Source of the DNA: Epiperipatus broadwayi
Lineage: Eukaryota > Onychophora > Udeonychophora > Euonychophora > Peripatidae
DNA: 64,000 bases
Direction of reading: 5' to 3'
NCBI GenBank assembly: GCA_028023455.1
Contig: JAQFVV010000031.1
Coordinates: forward strand, 8,358,093 to 8,422,092
Numbering within the stretch: position 1 is the stretch's first letter; every line of letters begins with the position of its first letter. The notes beneath the pieces were generated by a model, which saw nothing but the letters and a program-made list of their open reading frames with translations, was not told the DNA's origin and made no database searches. Both the position numbers and the translations under genes were made by a program. Below, piece after piece: positions 47,005 through 59,400 of this stretch.

Positions 47005-49490
47005 TGTTAAAACGAAGATTTGCACGGGTTAAATATATAAAATACATATTTTGCGGGTTCATCCATGTTAAAAATTTTTAATATTAATATACTGACGTTT
47101 TGACTTGGTTACACAAGCCATCCACAGAGTTATAAAACGTAGAAAGACGGTTGTAGAGGCGCTACAATCACTGACTTGAATAAAATGTTAAAATTCCACC
47201 AATAACAAGAAATGTTAAATTTAGGAATGTTTTTTAAAAAAATCTTTCCAAAGAAGATGAAGTTTGCATGTATCATCTCGCTTATTGATACAATCTGGCC
47301 TTTTAAGTATCTCAATGGCTTCTCTAATTTTGCATTGGTAGAGATTATCACATCTGGATATGATCCTGGTACTAGAAAAATTAATTTTATGACCTGAATC
47401 TATAGTATGGACTGAGAGTGCTGATGATGATGAGTGTTGTTTTACTGCATTAGCATGCTCATCTCTCCTAACACTGATACGACAATTACTGATACCTATG
47501 TATGAAGCTTTATAATTTTTACATGAGATTTGATAGACACCATGAGATTCAAGAGGGATTGAATCCTTAGGCTTGCTTATTATATTGCTGATCTTTTGAT
47601 GAGCAGAAAATGATGTATCTATATTATAGTAGTTTAATATACGTCCGATACTGTCTGTAGTTCCTTTTACATATGGAACACAAATCCTAATCGCTGATTT
47701 ATCATCTTTTTGTTTCCTATTTTGTCTATTTTTGGGCTTGAAATAAGGCTTTTTTTATAAATTTGTAATTATAACTATTTGCTAATAAAACACTATTAAT
47801 ATGATTTATTTCTTCTTTCAGATGTGTCTCATCTGAAAGGTTAATTGCTCTATTTAAAAGAGTTTTGGCTACAGAAACTATCTGAGTTGGGTGATGATGA
47901 GAATGAAAATGCAAATATCTGTCTGTGTGTGTATCCTTTCTGTAAATAAAAAAAAGATAAACTATTTGGTGCTCTGGTGACTACAACATCAAGAAAAGGG
48001 AGTTTTCCATCAGACTCTGTCTCCATTGTAAATTTAATATGAGGATGCATATTATTTAAATGTAAGCAAAAATCATCTAATTTATTCTTTCCCTGTTGCC
48101 ATATGACAAAAGTGTCATCTATGTATCTGAGCCAAATGAGAGGTTTTAAAGATGATGATTCTAAAGCACAAGTTTCTATATATTCCATGAATAAATCAGC
48201 TATTACTATTGAGATAGGTGAGCCCATAGGAGTACCAAAACTTGTCTGTAATGCTGTCCATTGTATACAAAATATGTATTTAAGAGACAATGTTTAATTA
48301 AAGCAATAATATGGTCTGGTAAATTACAACGTTGTGAGATTATATTTAAAGCTTCATCAATTGGAATGTTTGTAAACAAAGACACGACATCAAAATTGAC
48401 CAGAATGTCATTAGCATTAATTGTTAAACTTTTTCAAACAGAAATAAAATGAAGAGAGTTTTTAATATATGATTTAATAGATGGGATTGTAGGTTTAATG
48501 AAATCCGATAAGAATCTGGCTAAAATATGAGTTGGAGAACCTATTGCACTTACTATTGGACGAAGGGGGGTATCTGGTTTGTGAATTTTTGGAAGTCCAT
48601 GAAATTTTGGGCAGACACAAGATTTTGAGGGATTATTTTATTTTTTATCTCTGTTTCAATAGGTGATTTATTAATAATAGCTTTTGTTGTTTTTTTTCCA
48701 AATACGTAGTATGATCTCTTTTTGATAGTTTATAAGTTTTATCATGAAGCAGATCTAAAATTTTATTATGATAAATGTCACGATTCATAACAACTGTGGC
48801 ATTACCTTTGTCAGCTGGAAGTACAACAATTGATTTGTCCGATTTTATATTATTTAATGCTTGTCGTTCTTTCTTTGAAATATTATTTTTAGGAAGCTTA
48901 GCTTTTTTAAAAATATTACAAATCTCAGTTCTAGCCAAATCAGCCGATGTAGAATCAATTTTATCGAGAGCTGATTCAACATTACAAACAATTTTCTCAA
49001 AAGGTATCCGGGAAGGTGTTAAAGCAAAATTGAAACCTTTTTCTAAGACCGAAATTTCATCTGTAGAGAGGGCTTTCCTAGATAAATTATAAACGGTTTT
49101 TTGATTTGGATACATAATGTTTGGGGATTGTGTTCTAATTAACATTTGCAATTTTTTCTTTTGCTTTGCTGTTACAAATTCCGTATCTTTAAACGATCTA
49201 AAACTTGCAATATGATCAAAACTAGTCCACAGTAAAGGATGTATATTATTACTAAGGAATAAAGTAAATGTAGCAATACTTTATCAATTTTGTCTACATT
49301 TTTCCGAGTTTCTTTAATAAAAGAGTTTAAAATAATATTGCTAGTTTTCCTTAGAATTTTACTAACATTATAATTGTTCTTGTGAAAAACAATTTTACAG
49401 CAAGTGGATATAACATTGTGATTTTTGCACGCTAATAAAAAAGATAAATTACAAAGTAATTTACATTTCTTCATCCACGTCCTTTCAAAT
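47005..49490 (-). pseudogene. PLE copy A: RT and GIY-YIG polyprotein, frameshifted
   Basis: Pieces on the minus strand in order: N-terminal region (49474-49172); motif ADKGNATVVMNRD typical of PLE RTs (within 49151-48645); RT palm with GTPMGSPIS and RYIDDTFVIW (48290-47850); linker with NLSDETHLKEEI (47914-47726); then GIY-YIG in a further frame (about 47725-47405), with GVYQISCKN-Y-KASYIG, where the second cysteine of the C-x-x-C pair is replaced by Tyr. Breaks occur at about 49160, 48645, 47940 and 47740. The product would be a cytoplasmic/nuclear RT with a nicking endonuclease that primes its own cDNA synthesis. This copy is dead. Confidence 0.85.
47081..47135 (-). ncRNA. hammerhead-like motif in PLE pseudo-LTR, copy A
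   Basis: Minus strand: ATAACT, CTGTGGA, stem II GGCTTG/CAAGTC, then AAAACGTC and AGTATAT. Here the G of GAAA is changed to A as well, so it is more decayed than the other three copies. Confidence 0.35.
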
Positions 49491-49493
49491 TAA

Positions 49494-49815
49494 TGTTAAA
49501 ACGAAGATTTGCACGGGTTAAATATATAAAATACATATTTTGCGGGTTCATCCGTGTTAAAAAAATTTAATATTAATATGCTGATGTTTCGACTTGGTCA
49601 CACAAGCCATCCACAGAGTTATAAAAGGTAGAAAGACGGTTGTAGAGGTGCTACAATCACTGATTTGATTAAAATGTTAAAATTCCACCAATAGCAAAAA
49701 ATGTTAAATTTAGGAATGTTTTTTAAAAAAATATTTCCAAAGAGGAGGAAGTTTGCATGTATCATCACGCTTATTGATATAATCTGGCCTTTTAAGTATG
49801 TCAATGGCTTCTCTA
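49494..49815 (-). repeat. PLE pseudo-LTR (3' terminal segment), minus orientation
   Basis: Matches the terminal 320 bp of copies B and C: EN tail codons, the conserved CATTTTTTGCTATTGG segment, the hammerhead-like motif and the end CGTTTTAAC (at 49494). It joins at 49815 to the oppositely oriented fragment B. It contains no coding capacity beyond the endonuclease tail. Confidence 0.8.
49571..49625 (-). ncRNA. hammerhead-like motif in PLE pseudo-LTR (centre)
   Basis: Minus strand: ATAACT, CTGTGGA, GGCTTG/CAAGTC stem II, GAAA, then CATC where the others have CGTC. Box 1 differs from CTGANGA at the sixth position. Confidence 0.4.
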
Positions 49816-50680
49816 ATTTTAAATAGAGCAATTAACCTTTCAGATGAGACACATCTGAAAGAAGAAATAAATCATATTAATAGTGTTTTATTAGCAAATA
49901 GTTATAATTACAAATTTATAAAAAAAGCCTTATTTCAAGCCCAAAATAGACAAAATAGGAAACAAAAAGATGATAAATCAGCTATTAGGATTTGTGTTAC
50001 ATATGTAAAAGGAACTACAGACAGTATCGGACGTATATTAAAACGCTATAATATAGATACAGCATTTTCTGCTCATCAAAAGATCAGCAATATAATAACC
50101 AAGCCTAAACATTCAATCCCTCTTGAATCTCATGGTGTCTATCAAATCTCATGTAAAAATTGTAAAGCTTCTTACATAGGTATGAGTAATTGTCGCATCA
50201 GTGTTAGGAGAGATGAGCATGCTAATGCAGTTAAACAACACTCATCATCATCAGCACTCTCACTCCATACTATAGATTCAGGTCATAAAATTGATTTTTC
50301 TAGTACCAGGATCATATCCAGATGTGATAATCTCTACCAATGCAAAATCAGAGAAGCCATTGAGATGCTTAAAAGGCCAGATTGTATCAATAAGCAAGAT
50401 AATACATGCAAACTTCCTCCTCTTTGGAAATATTTTTTTGAAAAACATTCCTAAATTTAACATTTTTTGCTATTGGTGGAATTTTAACATTTTATTCAAA
50501 TCAGTGATTGTACCGCCTTTACAACCGTCTTTCTATCTTTTATAACTCTGTGGATGGCTTGTGTGACCAAGTCGAAACGTCAGTATATTAATATTAATTT
50601 TTTTAACACGGATGAACCCGCAAAATATGTATTTTAAAAATTTAACCTGTGCAAATCTTCGTTTTAACATTATTAACCTC
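49816..50680 (+). pseudogene. PLE fragment B: linker plus intact-looking GIY-YIG endonuclease and pseudo-LTR
   Basis: The frame 49798-50454 is open from AINLSDETHLKEE through the linker (DTAFSAHQKISNII) to a complete GIY-YIG domain: GVYQISCKNCKASYIGM, R-x-D-E-H, IDSGHKIDF and the terminal IREAIEMLKRPDCINK, with stop after FFEKHS. This is the only PLE endonuclease in the cluster without a break. The first residues (from 49798) belong to the inverted neighbour. The non-coding 226 bp after the stop is the pseudo-LTR, which leads directly into copy C. Confidence 0.85.
50540..50592 (+). ncRNA. hammerhead-like motif in PLE pseudo-LTR, fragment B
   Basis: TTATAACT, CTGTGGA, then stem II GGCTTG/CAAGTC with loop TGTGAC, GAAAC, GTC (a typical cleavage triplet) and AGTATATT. 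The first bases of ATAACT and AGTATAT can form stem I with one bulge. ACGT in place of stem III is self-complementary, which would suit a dimeric hammerhead. The single deviation is T for A in box 1 (CTGTGGA for CTGANGA). Hammerhead motifs have been described in PLE pseudo-LTRs. Confidence 0.45.
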
Positions 50681-53190
50681 AACGGGGAGGAAATTTTTAA
50701 ACAGCTTCATATATTTGAAAGACCGTGGATTAAGAAATGTAAGTTACTTTGTAATTTATCTTTTTTATTAGCGTGCAAAAATCACAATGTTATAACCACT
50801 TGCTGTAAAATTGTTTTTCACAAGAACAATTATAATGTTAATAAAATTCTAAGGAAAACTAGCAATATTATTTTAAACACTTTTTATTAAAGAAACTCAG
50901 AAAAAATTAGACAAAATTGATAAAGTATTGCTACATTTACGTTTATTCCTTAGTAATAAAATACATCCTATACAGTGGACTAGTTTTGATCGTATTGCAA
51001 GTTTTAGATCGTTTAAAGATTCGGAATTTGTAACAGGAAAGCAAAAGAAAAAATTGCAAATATTAATTAGAACACAATCCCCAAACATTATGTATCCAAA
51101 TCAAAAAACCGCTTATAATTTATCTAGGAAAGCCCTCTCTACAGATGAAATTTCGGTCTTAGAAAAAGGTTTCAATTTTGCTTTAACACCTTCCCGGATA
51201 CCTTTTGAGAAAATTGTTTGTAATGTTGAATCAGCTCTCGATAAAATTGATTCTACATCGGCTGATTTGGCTAGAGCTGAGATTTGTAATATTTTTAAAA
51301 AAGCTAAGCTTCCTAAAAATAATATTTCAAAGAAAGAAAGACAAGCATTAAATAATATAAAATCGGACAAATCAATTGTTGTACTTTCAGCTGACAAAGG
51401 TAATGCCACAGTTGTAATGGATCGTGACATTTTACCATAATAAAATTTTAGATCTGCTTAATGATAAAACTTATAAACTATCAAAAAGAGATCATACTAC
51501 GTATTTGGAAAAAACAACAAAAGCTATTACTAATAAATCACCTATTGAAACAGAGATAAAAATAAAATAATCCCTCGTGAAAAATCTTGTGTCTGCCCAA
51601 AATTTTATGGACTTCCAAAAATTCACAAACCAGATGCCCCCCTTCATCCAATAGTAAGTGCAATAAGTTCTCCAACTCATATTTTAGCCAGATACTTGTC
51701 GGATTTCATTAAACCTACAATCCCATCTATTAAATCATATATTAAAAACTCTCTTCATTTTATTTCTGTTTTAAAAAGTTTAAAAATTAATGCTAATGAC
51801 ATTCTGGTCAGTTTTGATGTCGTGTCTTTGTTTACAAACATTCCAATTGATGAAGCTTTAAATATAATCTCAAAACGTTGCAATTTACCAGACCATATAA
51901 TTGCTTTAATTAAACATTGTCTCTTAAATACATATTTTGTATACAATGGACAGCATTAAAGACAAGTTTTTGGTACTCCTATGGGCTCACCTATCTCAGG
52001 AGTAATAGCTGATTTATTCATGGAATATATAGAAACTCGTGCTTTAGAATCATCATCTTTAAAACCTCTCATTTGGCTCAGATACATAGATGACACTTTT
52101 GTCATATGGCAACATGGAAAAAATAAATTAGATGATTTTTTCTTATATTTAAATAATATGCATCCTCATATTAAATTCACAATGGAGACAGAGTGTGATA
52201 GAAAACTCCCTTTTCTTGATGTTCTAGTCACCAGAACACCAAATAGTTTATCTTTTTCTATTTACAGAAAGGATACACACACAGACAGATATTTGCATTT
52301 CCATTCTCATCATCACCCAACTCAGATAGTTTCTGTAGCCAAAACTCTTTTAAATAGAGCAATTAACCTTTCAGATGAGACACATGTGAAAGAAGAAATA
52401 AATCATAGACATAGTGTTTTATTAGCAAATAGTTATAATTACAAATTTATAAAAAAAGCCTTATTTCAAGCCCAAAATAGACAAAATAGGAAACAAAAAG
52501 ATGATAAATCAGCTATTAGGATTTGTGTTCCATATGTAAAAGGAACTACAGACAATATCGGATGTATATTAAAACACTATAATATAGATACAGCATTTTC
52601 TGCTCATCAAAAGATCAGCAATATAATAACCAAGCCTAAGGATTCAATCCCTCTTGAATCTCATGGTGTCTATCAAATCTCATGTAAAAATTGTAAAGCT
52701 TCTTACATAGGTATGAGTAATCGTCGCATCAATGTTAGGAGAGATGAGCATGCTAATGCAGTTAAACAACAGTCATCATCATCAGCACTCTCACTCCATA
52801 CTATAGATTCAGGTCATAAAATTGATTTTTCTAGTAGCAGGATCATATCCAGATGTGATAATCTCTACCAATGCAAAATTAGAGAAGCCATTGATATACT
52901 TAAAAGGCCAGATTGTATCAATAAGTGAGATGATACATGCAAACTTCCTCCTATTTCGAAAGATTTTTTTAAAAAACATTCCTAAATTTAACATTTTTTG
53001 CTATTGGTGGAATTTTAACATTTTATTCAAATCAGTAATTGTAGCGCCTCTACAACCATCTTTCTACCTTTTATAACTCTGTGGATGGCTTGTGTGACCA
53101 AGTCGAAACGTCAGTATATTAATATTAAAATTTTTTAACACGGATAAACCGCAAAATATGTATTTTATATATATATATTTGCAGTTACAT
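50681..53190 (+). pseudogene. PLE copy C: near full-length RT plus GIY-YIG, with breaks
   Basis: A frame starting at the ATG at 50612, inside the preceding pseudo-LTR, runs into the N-terminal region to 50890. After a frameshift at a T run the frame 50928-51440 carries ADKGNATVVMDRD. A one-base insertion near 51435 and further damage to about 51600 follow. The frame 51696-51959 has FDVVSLFTNIP (RT motif with catalytic Asp). One TAA (51957-51959) separates it, in the same phase, from 51981-52928, which holds GSPIS, YIDD at residues 35-38, LPFLDV, the linker, GVY at 229-231, YIG at 242-244 and His 257. A TGA ends it about 18 codons before the family C-terminus. Confidence 0.85.
53069..53122 (+). 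ncRNA. hammerhead-like motif in PLE pseudo-LTR, copy C
   Basis: Same sequence and fold as at 50540-50592: CTGTGGA, GGCTTG/CAAGTC, GAAAC-GTC, AGTATAT. Its retention in all four pseudo-LTRs shows it is part of the family consensus, not decay of one copy. Confidence 0.45.
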
Positions 53191-54621
53191 GTTGAATTGT
53201 TTCAATCATCTAAATAATTTGTTATTACTAATAGTAGTATTTAATTCTAAAGCACTCATTGACTTCGAGTTCAAATTAAAAAATATAAAAAAATAATAAG
53301 CATACACTAATTAAGTAAACTGAGACAGTTTTCAACAAAATATTTCCAGAATTGTATTGCTGAATAAATTTATGCAGTACAGGAAAGCTTATGTAATTAG
53401 TGTGTTGCAATATGTAAATGACAAGCAATATGCAAATAAAGCAATTAGATATTCTATTTTCGGACAATGAAACACATGATTCCTTTTTGTTGATAAGATA
53501 TGGATCCTTTGCTATGGCTTAAGTCTCTTTGTACCTTCTTTTTCTATAATTTCTTTCCAAGCAAATTGTTTTAACATTTGATGAAGATAATGTGTGATCC
53601 ATGATGCATTCATGATCAAAAAAGATTGATCTGTATTTAGTCTTTTATTTAGCTCTATCATACAAATATGTATAGACAATTCTCATAAATCTATTTGCAT
53701 GAGATTTTCCATAATACACAGAACTTCAGGAAAGATTAGTACATGCAATTTTATAAAACACCTCATGAGCATGATCTACAGGTATCCTGTCCTTTGTATT
53801 GTTCAACAAATTAGTATAATATTCAATTCTTAATAGTAGTAAGCAGATTGATATAAAGAGCAGTATTTTTATTGATTTTGGCAAAGATATTGAAGCTGTA
53901 ATCATTAAATCCATGAAATATTTAATGTACATTGTCTCTCTAAACAGCTACCTTATTCTATTAAATGTCTAAAGTGTTGCAGCATCATTTCTATCTTTTC
54001 AAGCTATCTTCAGCTTATAATAGAAGTGATACCAAAATATGTTTTAAATTTATAACTATTAGTGTTTTTAGCATATTAATATTTTAGTAGTTTTTTTTTT
54101 TCATTTAAAAAAATCAATGCTATCAATTTTTGAAATGTTTTAAATAATAATGCTATAATTCAGTTTTGCTACGATTTCTATTTAAGCTGAATACAATATA
54201 TTTGAAAATCTGAGCTTATGTTTTAAAGCTTAGTTACCTGGAATCTTTTATAATGGGTTTGAAACCAGAATTTTTAATGTAAAAAGCATTTGTTTATTTT
54301 TCATGATAGTGTTGCCATTTTTCAACCTAGTAAAATTTGAAAAAGGAGAACAATACCACTAAAAATATTATGTTCTATGTTAACGTAGGTAATAATTATA
54401 AATAGTATATTTATAAATGTGTCAATTAAGTTTGAATTCAATAAAAAAATAAACATATGAATTAGTTGATGTAAATAATCCAGTGCATAATTTTTAGTAA
54501 AATGACATTATCACAAACCTTCAAACAGAAAGCATTTGGGTAATTTTCTTATTATAGATGGGAAGTGTGTGTCAATTTAATATCATTTTAATAGAACATG
54601 TGAAGAGTAATTTTCTTTCAC

Positions 54622-54705
<84 letters not shown>

Positions 54706-54756
54706 CAACTTAATATAGTTCAAAGTTTCAAATAATTAAAAATGAAAGAATTATTA

Positions 54757-54834
<78 letters not shown>

Positions 54835-55065
54835 TAAACCGGTACAAGTACTTTGTCAATTTAAAAATCAGACTCATAATAAGATGAAGCCCTGATTTAA
54901 GAATGGTCAATAAGGATCAGTTTATTTAAATAATAAGGTGTAAGCATAATTGGACGACTTATGTTTTTAAAACACTTATTGATGGAAGAGTGCTTGTCAA
55001 TTTAATATCAATTTAACAGCATATGTGTGAAGTGTAATTTCCTTTTATAAAGTTATATATATATA
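53191..55065. other. anonymous spacer with two long (AT)n arrays
   Basis: No gene. (AT)n at about 54628-54705 and 54759-54834. The regions at 54530-54625 and 54970-55046 share GTGTCAATTTAATATCA-like words and a TTTTATAAAGTTATATAT end, so each array is preceded by a related flank. This suggests local duplication. Confidence 0.5.
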
Positions 55066-56288
55066 TTATAGTTGAAATAATAATTTCAACGGTTTACAAA
55101 CTATTACAAACAATCCTTAAATTCGCAGAAGTACTTTCGGTTACACAAGTTTGCAATTTTGTTTTATCTACATATGAGGGCAATGTTTTAAATATGTGTA
55201 CTTTTGGAGATATTAATATTTACAAAATAAATGTAGATGATGTTTTTGTTTATGGAAATACTAATAGTATAAATTTGCTTGTAGAGGAATTAAATAAGTT
55301 GACTGGCTTGAAATGGGTTAGTGAAAAGGAACAGGACAAAAATATTAAATATTTAGATTTAATTATTACAAGAGATAACGGTATATTAAATTATAAATTA
55401 ATAATTAAGCCACTGCAAAAAAGAGGATATACAAATTGTAAATCAAAAGTACCAATGATGCATAAGATGGCAAGTTTTAGATCTTTTTTGTTTTGGAATG
55501 AAAAATTATGTAGTTACCAAAGTGATAAACTGAAAAATATTGAAATATTTGCCAAGGAATTACTTGATGTTGGTTATAAAATTGAACAAATAAACAGTAC
55601 TTTATGTCAATTTAAAAAAAAGTTTTAATGATTTAAAGAAAATGAAGATTAATAGTAAACAATGGATATCTATTCCATTTATTTCAAATCCACAAATAAA
55701 TTTTTTAAGGATATATATAAGAATGTGTTTAATGTTTCATTCTACATTCCAAACAATATTAATAAATTAGTCAATAATTCTAAGGATGTCATATCTATCA
55801 AGCAGAAAAGTAATGTCATACATCATTTTTTTGTGATTGTATGCTATCATATATAGGTGAATCTAGGTGCAGCATTGAGAAGAGATTGAAGGAGCATGAA
55901 TTGTTATATAAGCATGTAAAAAGTAAAAATAATGGTGATTTAATATCTCCTTCAGTTTTCTTTGATCATGAAAAAACATGTAAATATAAATTTAAATTTG
56001 ATTTTGAAAAGATGAAAATTCTTCATGAAGAGAGAAAACATAGTAAAGGAAAAATTAAAGAGGCAATTTTTATAAACAGGAATAAAATGCCTTTAATAAA
56101 TTGACAAGCTGCTAACATTAAAATACGAGATTCTGGAGTTTGAATTGATGACGTTTGCTTCCGCTTTTGTTTTTGAATTTAATGGCAGTTGAGGCAGGTT
56201 TAAGAAATTAACCAAAAGTACTTCTGTGGATTTAAGGATTGTTTGTAATAGTTTTAAAACTGTTAAATTTATTGTTTCAATTATAATT
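55066..56288 (+). pseudogene. 5'-truncated Penelope-like element with 80-bp inverted ends
   Basis: The coding part covers RT C-terminus (55194-55628: NVDDVFVYG, the catalytic YxDD-type motif with Asn for Tyr, then YLDLIITR), linker (55662-55856) and endonuclease (55841-56104: YIGESRCSIEKRLKEH, SVFFDHEKTCKY, IKEAIFINR). Frames shift near 55625 and 55850. The left end 55066-55143 is the reverse complement of 56208-56288 (ACAAACAATCCTTAAAT and GAAGTACTTT are shared), so the 5' truncated element begins with an inverted copy of its own 3' terminus. It belongs to the same family as 4.2 and 5.7-6.2 kb but not to the 47-53 kb family. Confidence 0.8.
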
Positions 56289-56329
56289 ACAATGTTGTTT
56301 TTAATTAACGGACATTTTATTTATTTTAC

Positions 56330-56373
<44 letters not shown>

Positions 56374-56375
56374 AA

Positions 56376-56413
<38 letters not shown>
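56289..56413. repeat. (TA)n microsatellite flanking the second solo LTR
   Basis: (TA)n at 56334-56364 and 56380-56413 separated by GTATGTATAAATAAA. The LTR starts immediately after. Confidence 0.9.
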
Positions 56414-56416
<3 letters not shown>

Positions 56417-59400
56417 ACCCTCTCTTTCAGGAAATATGTAATACTAATAATTTGTTCTAGCTCAGATAAATAATTATGCTCATCTAACATGTATCTAATC
56501 AATAATAAACATATTCTCCAAAACATTATGTCATTAAACTAGCTCAAATTAATAAATAATAATATGGTTCAGTTTCATAAATTAATTAAATAAATATCTA
56601 ATAAAAATCATGAGACTATGAAGTGAGTTTACAAGTGTCAAGACGAATACATTGATCCAATATCTCATAAGATATTATCTCAATGGAATAAGAATACTAT
56701 CCCCCTCTTATTATCTCAATCAATAAATCTGTAGCAATCCTACATCTTCAATAATACTTAATTAATTAAAATTATCCCAATAAAACAATATTCATCTCTT
56801 TATCTAAATAATGTAGCTCAAATAATCTCAGGTTCTGTTAAAATAATTCTAGGCAATTATAATTTCTGTAATTAAGCATGATAAGGGATTTAATATCAGT
56901 CTCAACTACATCTGAATAATACTAATAATAATTAAATAATAATAATAATCTTCAATGTATACTTTAATCTCATCTCTTTTTTCACTATAATATAATAAAT
57001 AATAATATGATATAATCTTTTGTTATTCATATGGCATCTTAAATAAATATGTGGTATAATCTTATAATCTGAGAATATGTGGCAACAAAACAATACTATA
57101 ATTCTGTGCAAATATCTTATCGTTATTGTATGACCATAATAACAATATGACAAATGAAGTTTCTTAAAGAAAATCATATCAAGAAAATATTATAACTTTT
57201 AAATAATAATCTTATTTATGTTGTGCAAATATTATATTTAAAATCAAATTATCTGTGATTAGGTAACTGTGATGTGGAGAAATTGAGTCAACACCAAGAT
57301 TTATAAAACAAGTTTAACAAATTTTATTTATAACTTCAACAATAAACTTATGTACATTATTTACATTATTAATGAACTTTTCATTATCACACTTTCTATA
57401 CTTTTTTAAAAAAAATTATAAAGAAAAATACTATATGGAACTTTAAAAAAAAAAATATCTCTTATTAAAATACTATTACAATGTATCTCTGTTACATGTA
57501 CATTACTTTGTTAATTTCAAGATACAAAATAAAAAATTAACCAGTTTAATGTTCATCTATTAACTTGTAATTAATTCTTTTAAAAATAATTTAATATACC
57601 ATATTGTCATTCCTAACTTAATGATGACAAGAAAAAATTTAATTAACAACATAGCAGTTTAATTATACTACTGATTGGATATTAATTTAATATCAGATAA
57701 AATATATGTGTTGGTGTATATCCTTGCTACAGAATAACATTTATAAAACCTATAATTATCTGTATCATTTTAACAGGATTCGGTTTTATCATACTATTTA
57801 TTAGAAATATGCATTATAAGTAAGTTTTAAAATACTTAACAATTGATCAATGTTTTTACAAACCCACTTTAGTTATCACTTATATATTTTTCTAAAAAAT
57901 AATCAATTTAGAATATAAAAATATTTTATGATTTTCCTCCTTATAAATTATACTGTGATAATCATTTGCATTCGTCTTTATCCTCACTCCAAGCAAGACA
58001 ACCTATCTTATCATTTTTCAATAACAATTTCACACCTCCAAAATTATTCATTATTTTCTGTTTTAAATACAATCCTAAAGGATGTAATACTAAAAATTTC
58101 GATAGCAAACAGATGCATAGGTATATGGAATAATAAAAGTTTTAATTCAATAATATCCCTACTAACTTCTGTCTAATAACCTCCACCACAAAATATAATG
58201 CCCAAGCTATTTATTCAGCTCTATGGAACATTTAACTTTAACACAAAAAAACACTACCACAGAAAATATACAAGCTATAGAGCTAAGTTATCTATACTTG
58301 CATAGTCATCACCACCGATTACCCTTATTCCTATATAAATAAATCCTACATAACATTACCTTGGTTTCATTTAACTTACTTCCAAACCACTACCTTTATA
58401 ACTTTTTTAGAGACTTTAAAACTGTATGGCACTAAAATTTTTACCACTTTTCTACAACAATAAATAAATTCGCATAGAAATAACAACCTAACTACTCAAT
58501 AAGAAAGATTATTTCTTTTCTTTTAGAACTCTTGAATTAAAATATAAATAATTACTATAGTTCTAATGCTTCAATACTGTAATCATTTTAAAATAGGTAT
58601 TAAGTTCAGTTATGATGGAATCATACAATTATATTTCCATTATGTTAAAATATATTTATCATATAAGATAAAAGTATGCATATTTTTTTCAAATAAATAA
58701 ACTCCTATAAGCTTTGTGTATGCATCGTGTTTTTATATACATTCTCACACATCCACACAAAAAATGACATAATATTTTGACCATTTAAAAAAATACATTA
58801 TAAAATCATTAATATTTTTACAATTATTACCATAAGTGATATCTCCACTGGTTAATCACTTAATTGGCATTTCCGGTTCATGAACTTAATAATAAAACTT
58901 GCATAGTATATCATTCATTCAATACTATTACACTTAAAATATTACGTTTTCTTTTAAAATTATTACATATTTTTAATATAGTCTAAGCATTATGTTAATA
59001 AATAGATTAATATTTTATATTCCTTTCCTATCTCTACCCTATGAATAAGCATTAACACTAAATTTAGTAAAAAGAAATAATTCAAAAATCATATTTACGA
59101 AAAAAGAAACTCTATCGATAAAAGTTCATTAAAAGAATAATGTTTTTTTACTCTCTTTCTGGTATTTCAGCTTGTTGATAAAACTTCTACTGATGCCAAA
59201 ACCATGCATGCTCTGTTGGTTCCACTTTTAAAACAAAATAAATGACAATTTTTAAAAAATAAAAATAAGGTAAGTCAACTTTTTGAAATATTCGGATTGA
59301 TTCCTAAATAAACATGGATTTGCTCTTAAAATTTTATAAAATAATAGTTCATAGTTCCCATTATTCAAATAAAAAAAATAATTATTGAAAGTACTTCCGA

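Larger units (their letters stand above)
46984..53190. mobile_element. head-to-head pair of Penelope-like element dimers (giant imperfect palindrome)
   Basis: From 47005 leftward-oriented and from 49816 rightward-oriented copies of one PLE family face away from a centre near 49815. Copy A (49490 to 47005, minus) is preceded head-to-tail by a minus pseudo-LTR (49815-49494). Fragment B (49816-50680, plus) is followed head-to-tail by copy C (50681-53190, plus). The arms look about 95% identical by eye. Each unit ends with CGTTTTAAC or close to it, and both outer ends abut short (TA)n tracts. Tandem and inverted units are known for Penelope-like elements; here both occur in one locus. Confidence 0.85.

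Noticed and set aside
48775-49092. 105-codon frames at 48775-49092 (+) and 51113-51430 (-)
   Set aside because: Both are antisense to the DKGNATVV-containing PLE RT frame, duplicated because the PLE is.
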